Source: Tribonema minus (lineage: Eukaryota > Sar > Xanthophyceae > Tribonematales > Tribonemataceae). From it: DNA of 64,000 nt. Where the stretch lies: NCBI GenBank assembly GCA_017506865.1, contig JAFCMP010000064.1, forward strand, positions 1 through 64,000, given 5' to 3'. Below the pieces are notes generated by a model. The model saw only the letters and a list, made by a program, of their open reading frames with translations. It did no database searches and had not been told where the DNA came from. A program made the translations under genes and the position numbers. This document shows, piece after piece, positions 62,410-64,000 of the stretch. How positions within the stretch are numbered: position 1 is the first letter of the stretch; each line of letters starts with the position of its first letter.

Positions 62410-64000
62410 CCGCCAGACTGCGCCACGTAATGCTGTTGTGCAGCCAGCTGTAGCACCAGCTGTGGGGCCCTCGCCAGTGCCCAATGCTAGCGTAATGGTG
62501 TTGCAGTCACTTTCAATTAGCAATGTGTTGTGCCAATGTGCCGTGTGTGTGCGCCCCACCGCATTTTGTGTGTTTGCCTGCTTTGTTTTTGCTGTTGGAA
62601 AAAAGCGTTACAACATTTTATGCTTCCACAGTCACATGCATTGCTGTATGCGCACGACAGAATGCCGAATGCATAGGTGCCGACATGCGTCAAGCAGTAG
62701 TGTAGCAGATTTGTAACCATGCCCGGAAGTCAATGGCTAACCAGATTGAAACACCGGCGACAGAGAATATTTGCCACAGCGCTATGCATTGTGACAATGG
62801 AGACAACAGCTGGTATTGCTCTTGTCTTGTCGCACTGGCACCAGTGGCACTTGCCTTGCCATGCATGTTGCAGCACTCCTTGTTGTTAAAGCTATTGCCC
62901 TGACATGTGATGCAGATGCCACGGGGCGCACTTTTCGCCGCTCTAGTCGATGATGCTTGACGGGCCAGTATCGGCACCTCACTAATACAATGATACACCA
63001 CCAATTCGAATAGCGTGCAAGTGCAAGGTGCCAGTGCAATGCTCTGTCGTATTAATGTTGTTTGCATGTATGCAAAGACCACCACATGTCAGGCTACAAT
63101 AACCTTACGGATGATGAAGTTGCTACAATTACGGCCTTCTTCAATGCAGTCGTTTGATAGCACTTGCAGACCTTGGTGCCATTGAAGGCGTATGATAAGA
63201 ACTTGGATGGCACTGTAGATGCCGCGGAGAAAGCAGAGTGAAGCGCACTATGGAATGCGGTTTCCCCTTCTCAGGATAGTGACGGCAGTGATGCATTGAC
63301 GCTCAATGAGTTGCTGGTGTACAATGCGTGTCAAAAGCGGAGAGTTGTGACATGCTGAGCCTGCTGCCAAGCAGCAAACATCCAGTCAATTGACACAGTG
63401 CCTCCACAGCAGCAGCAGTAGCAATAACCAGACATGTGAACAGCAGGCGGAGCAGGGTAACAGTAGCACCAGCTAAGCTGGGGCAGAGACAGGCCAAAGG
63501 CTAGAGTGCTATTCTTGTGAAGGTGCGCATCATGCTGCGAGTGAGAGGACATAAAGCTGCTGGTGACAAACCACTCATCTCAAGTGTTGCACACTGCCCG
63601 TGACACGCATCTGGAACCCTCTGCGACGCCTTCAAACTTGTGGCCGCCTCTCGCCTTGCGCAGTTATTCTTGATGGCACCTGCACGCGCAGCAGCATAGG
63701 TTTGGTGATAAAGTGCTGGTCAACAGTCATTCTAGCATGAGACTTTGCAGTGTGCTCCTGCTTGCATTGTGTCATTTTGCTCGCGCGTGTCGGAGAGGCA
63801 CCAAATGCAGATGCCCACCCCACCCTGTATGCCTGCCCCCAAATGTGTGCCCGCCTCAAAATGTGTGTCCACCACCTGAAGCATGTTCCCCCCCACCTCC
63901 TGCATGCATTCAAATTGTCAACGCAGCGCTCGGTGCGTCTGACCGGCGAGACCCAGTAGCAGATGCCGCGTGTGAGCACTGGCCGACTGGGGGCAACATG
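62410..64000. other. Right end of window, no gene recognised
   Basis: Short unconvincing frames on both strands only. A CAG repeat is near 63,405-63,420. Confidence 0.45.

Overview
The window is nuclear DNA of a eukaryote. It has spliceosomal GT-AG introns whose phases can be checked, long repeat-filled introns, LTR and non-LTR retrotransposons, satellites, and no operon or ribosome-binding-site logic. High GC in coding parts, extreme Ala/Pro-rich low complexity, degenerate TTAGGG-like tracts and the mix of elements suggest a large, repeat-rich algal or protist genome. A green alga is my best guess, but nothing in the sequence fixes the species.

Region 1 (1-15.1 kb). A Ty3/gypsy-like LTR retrotransposon on the minus strand fills 1 to about 11.73 kb and runs off the left edge. 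Its pol frame carries a complete-looking cytosine-5 DNA methyltransferase between the protease and the reverse transcriptase. It abuts one tail of a non-LTR element, here called LINE-A. Next comes the last exon of a host gene joining the end of a KCTD/BTB domain to a SPRY-like domain. Then follow three more 5'-truncated LINE-A tails and one tail of a second family, LINE-B. These minus-strand tails have readable target-site duplications that all contain GTAC.

Region 2 (15.1-27.6 kb). Simple repeats are followed by scattered minus-strand exons of a polytopic membrane protein (about 18.2-26.2 kb). One exon is present three times in tandem, another has an inverted partner, and a whole segment (about 24.0-24.8 kb) is repeated at about 26.0-27.7 kb. 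The second segment holds a 391-bp mobile element containing a tRNA-Arg(CCG)-like promoter.

Region 3 (27.6-41.2 kb). Minisatellites lead into a plus-strand four-exon gene (30.4-37.7 kb) of unknown function. Its second large intron is built of a 378-bp satellite, and its last exon is interrupted by a LINE-B tail. A minus-strand unknown gene (38.7-40.35 kb) is interrupted by a 119-bp inverted cluster of the head sequence of the tRNA-bearing element.

Region 4 (41.2-49.3 kb). A satellite rich in GCGCCTAGGCG-type motifs is split by a 2.95-kb relative of the tRNA-bearing element, which contains an approximately 1-kb-arm palindrome carrying a coiled-coil ORF. After the satellite come a short paralogue of the 38.7-40.35 kb gene, a decayed glucose/sorbosone dehydrogenase-like fragment, and a 542-bp MITE with 16-bp inverted ends and a 6-bp target duplication.

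Region 5 (49.3-64 kb). About 7 kb has no recognisable gene. It is followed by a protein-kinase C-lobe exon, a probably full-length LINE-B (56,683-61,039) with RT, CCHC and restriction-like endonuclease domains, and a two-exon transposase-like gene.

The strongest leads are: (a) the methyltransferase-bearing gypsy element; (b) two RLE-type LINE families that repeatedly insert at GTAC-like sites; (c) the tRNA-bearing element family with 5-bp target duplications, including a long palindrome-bearing form.
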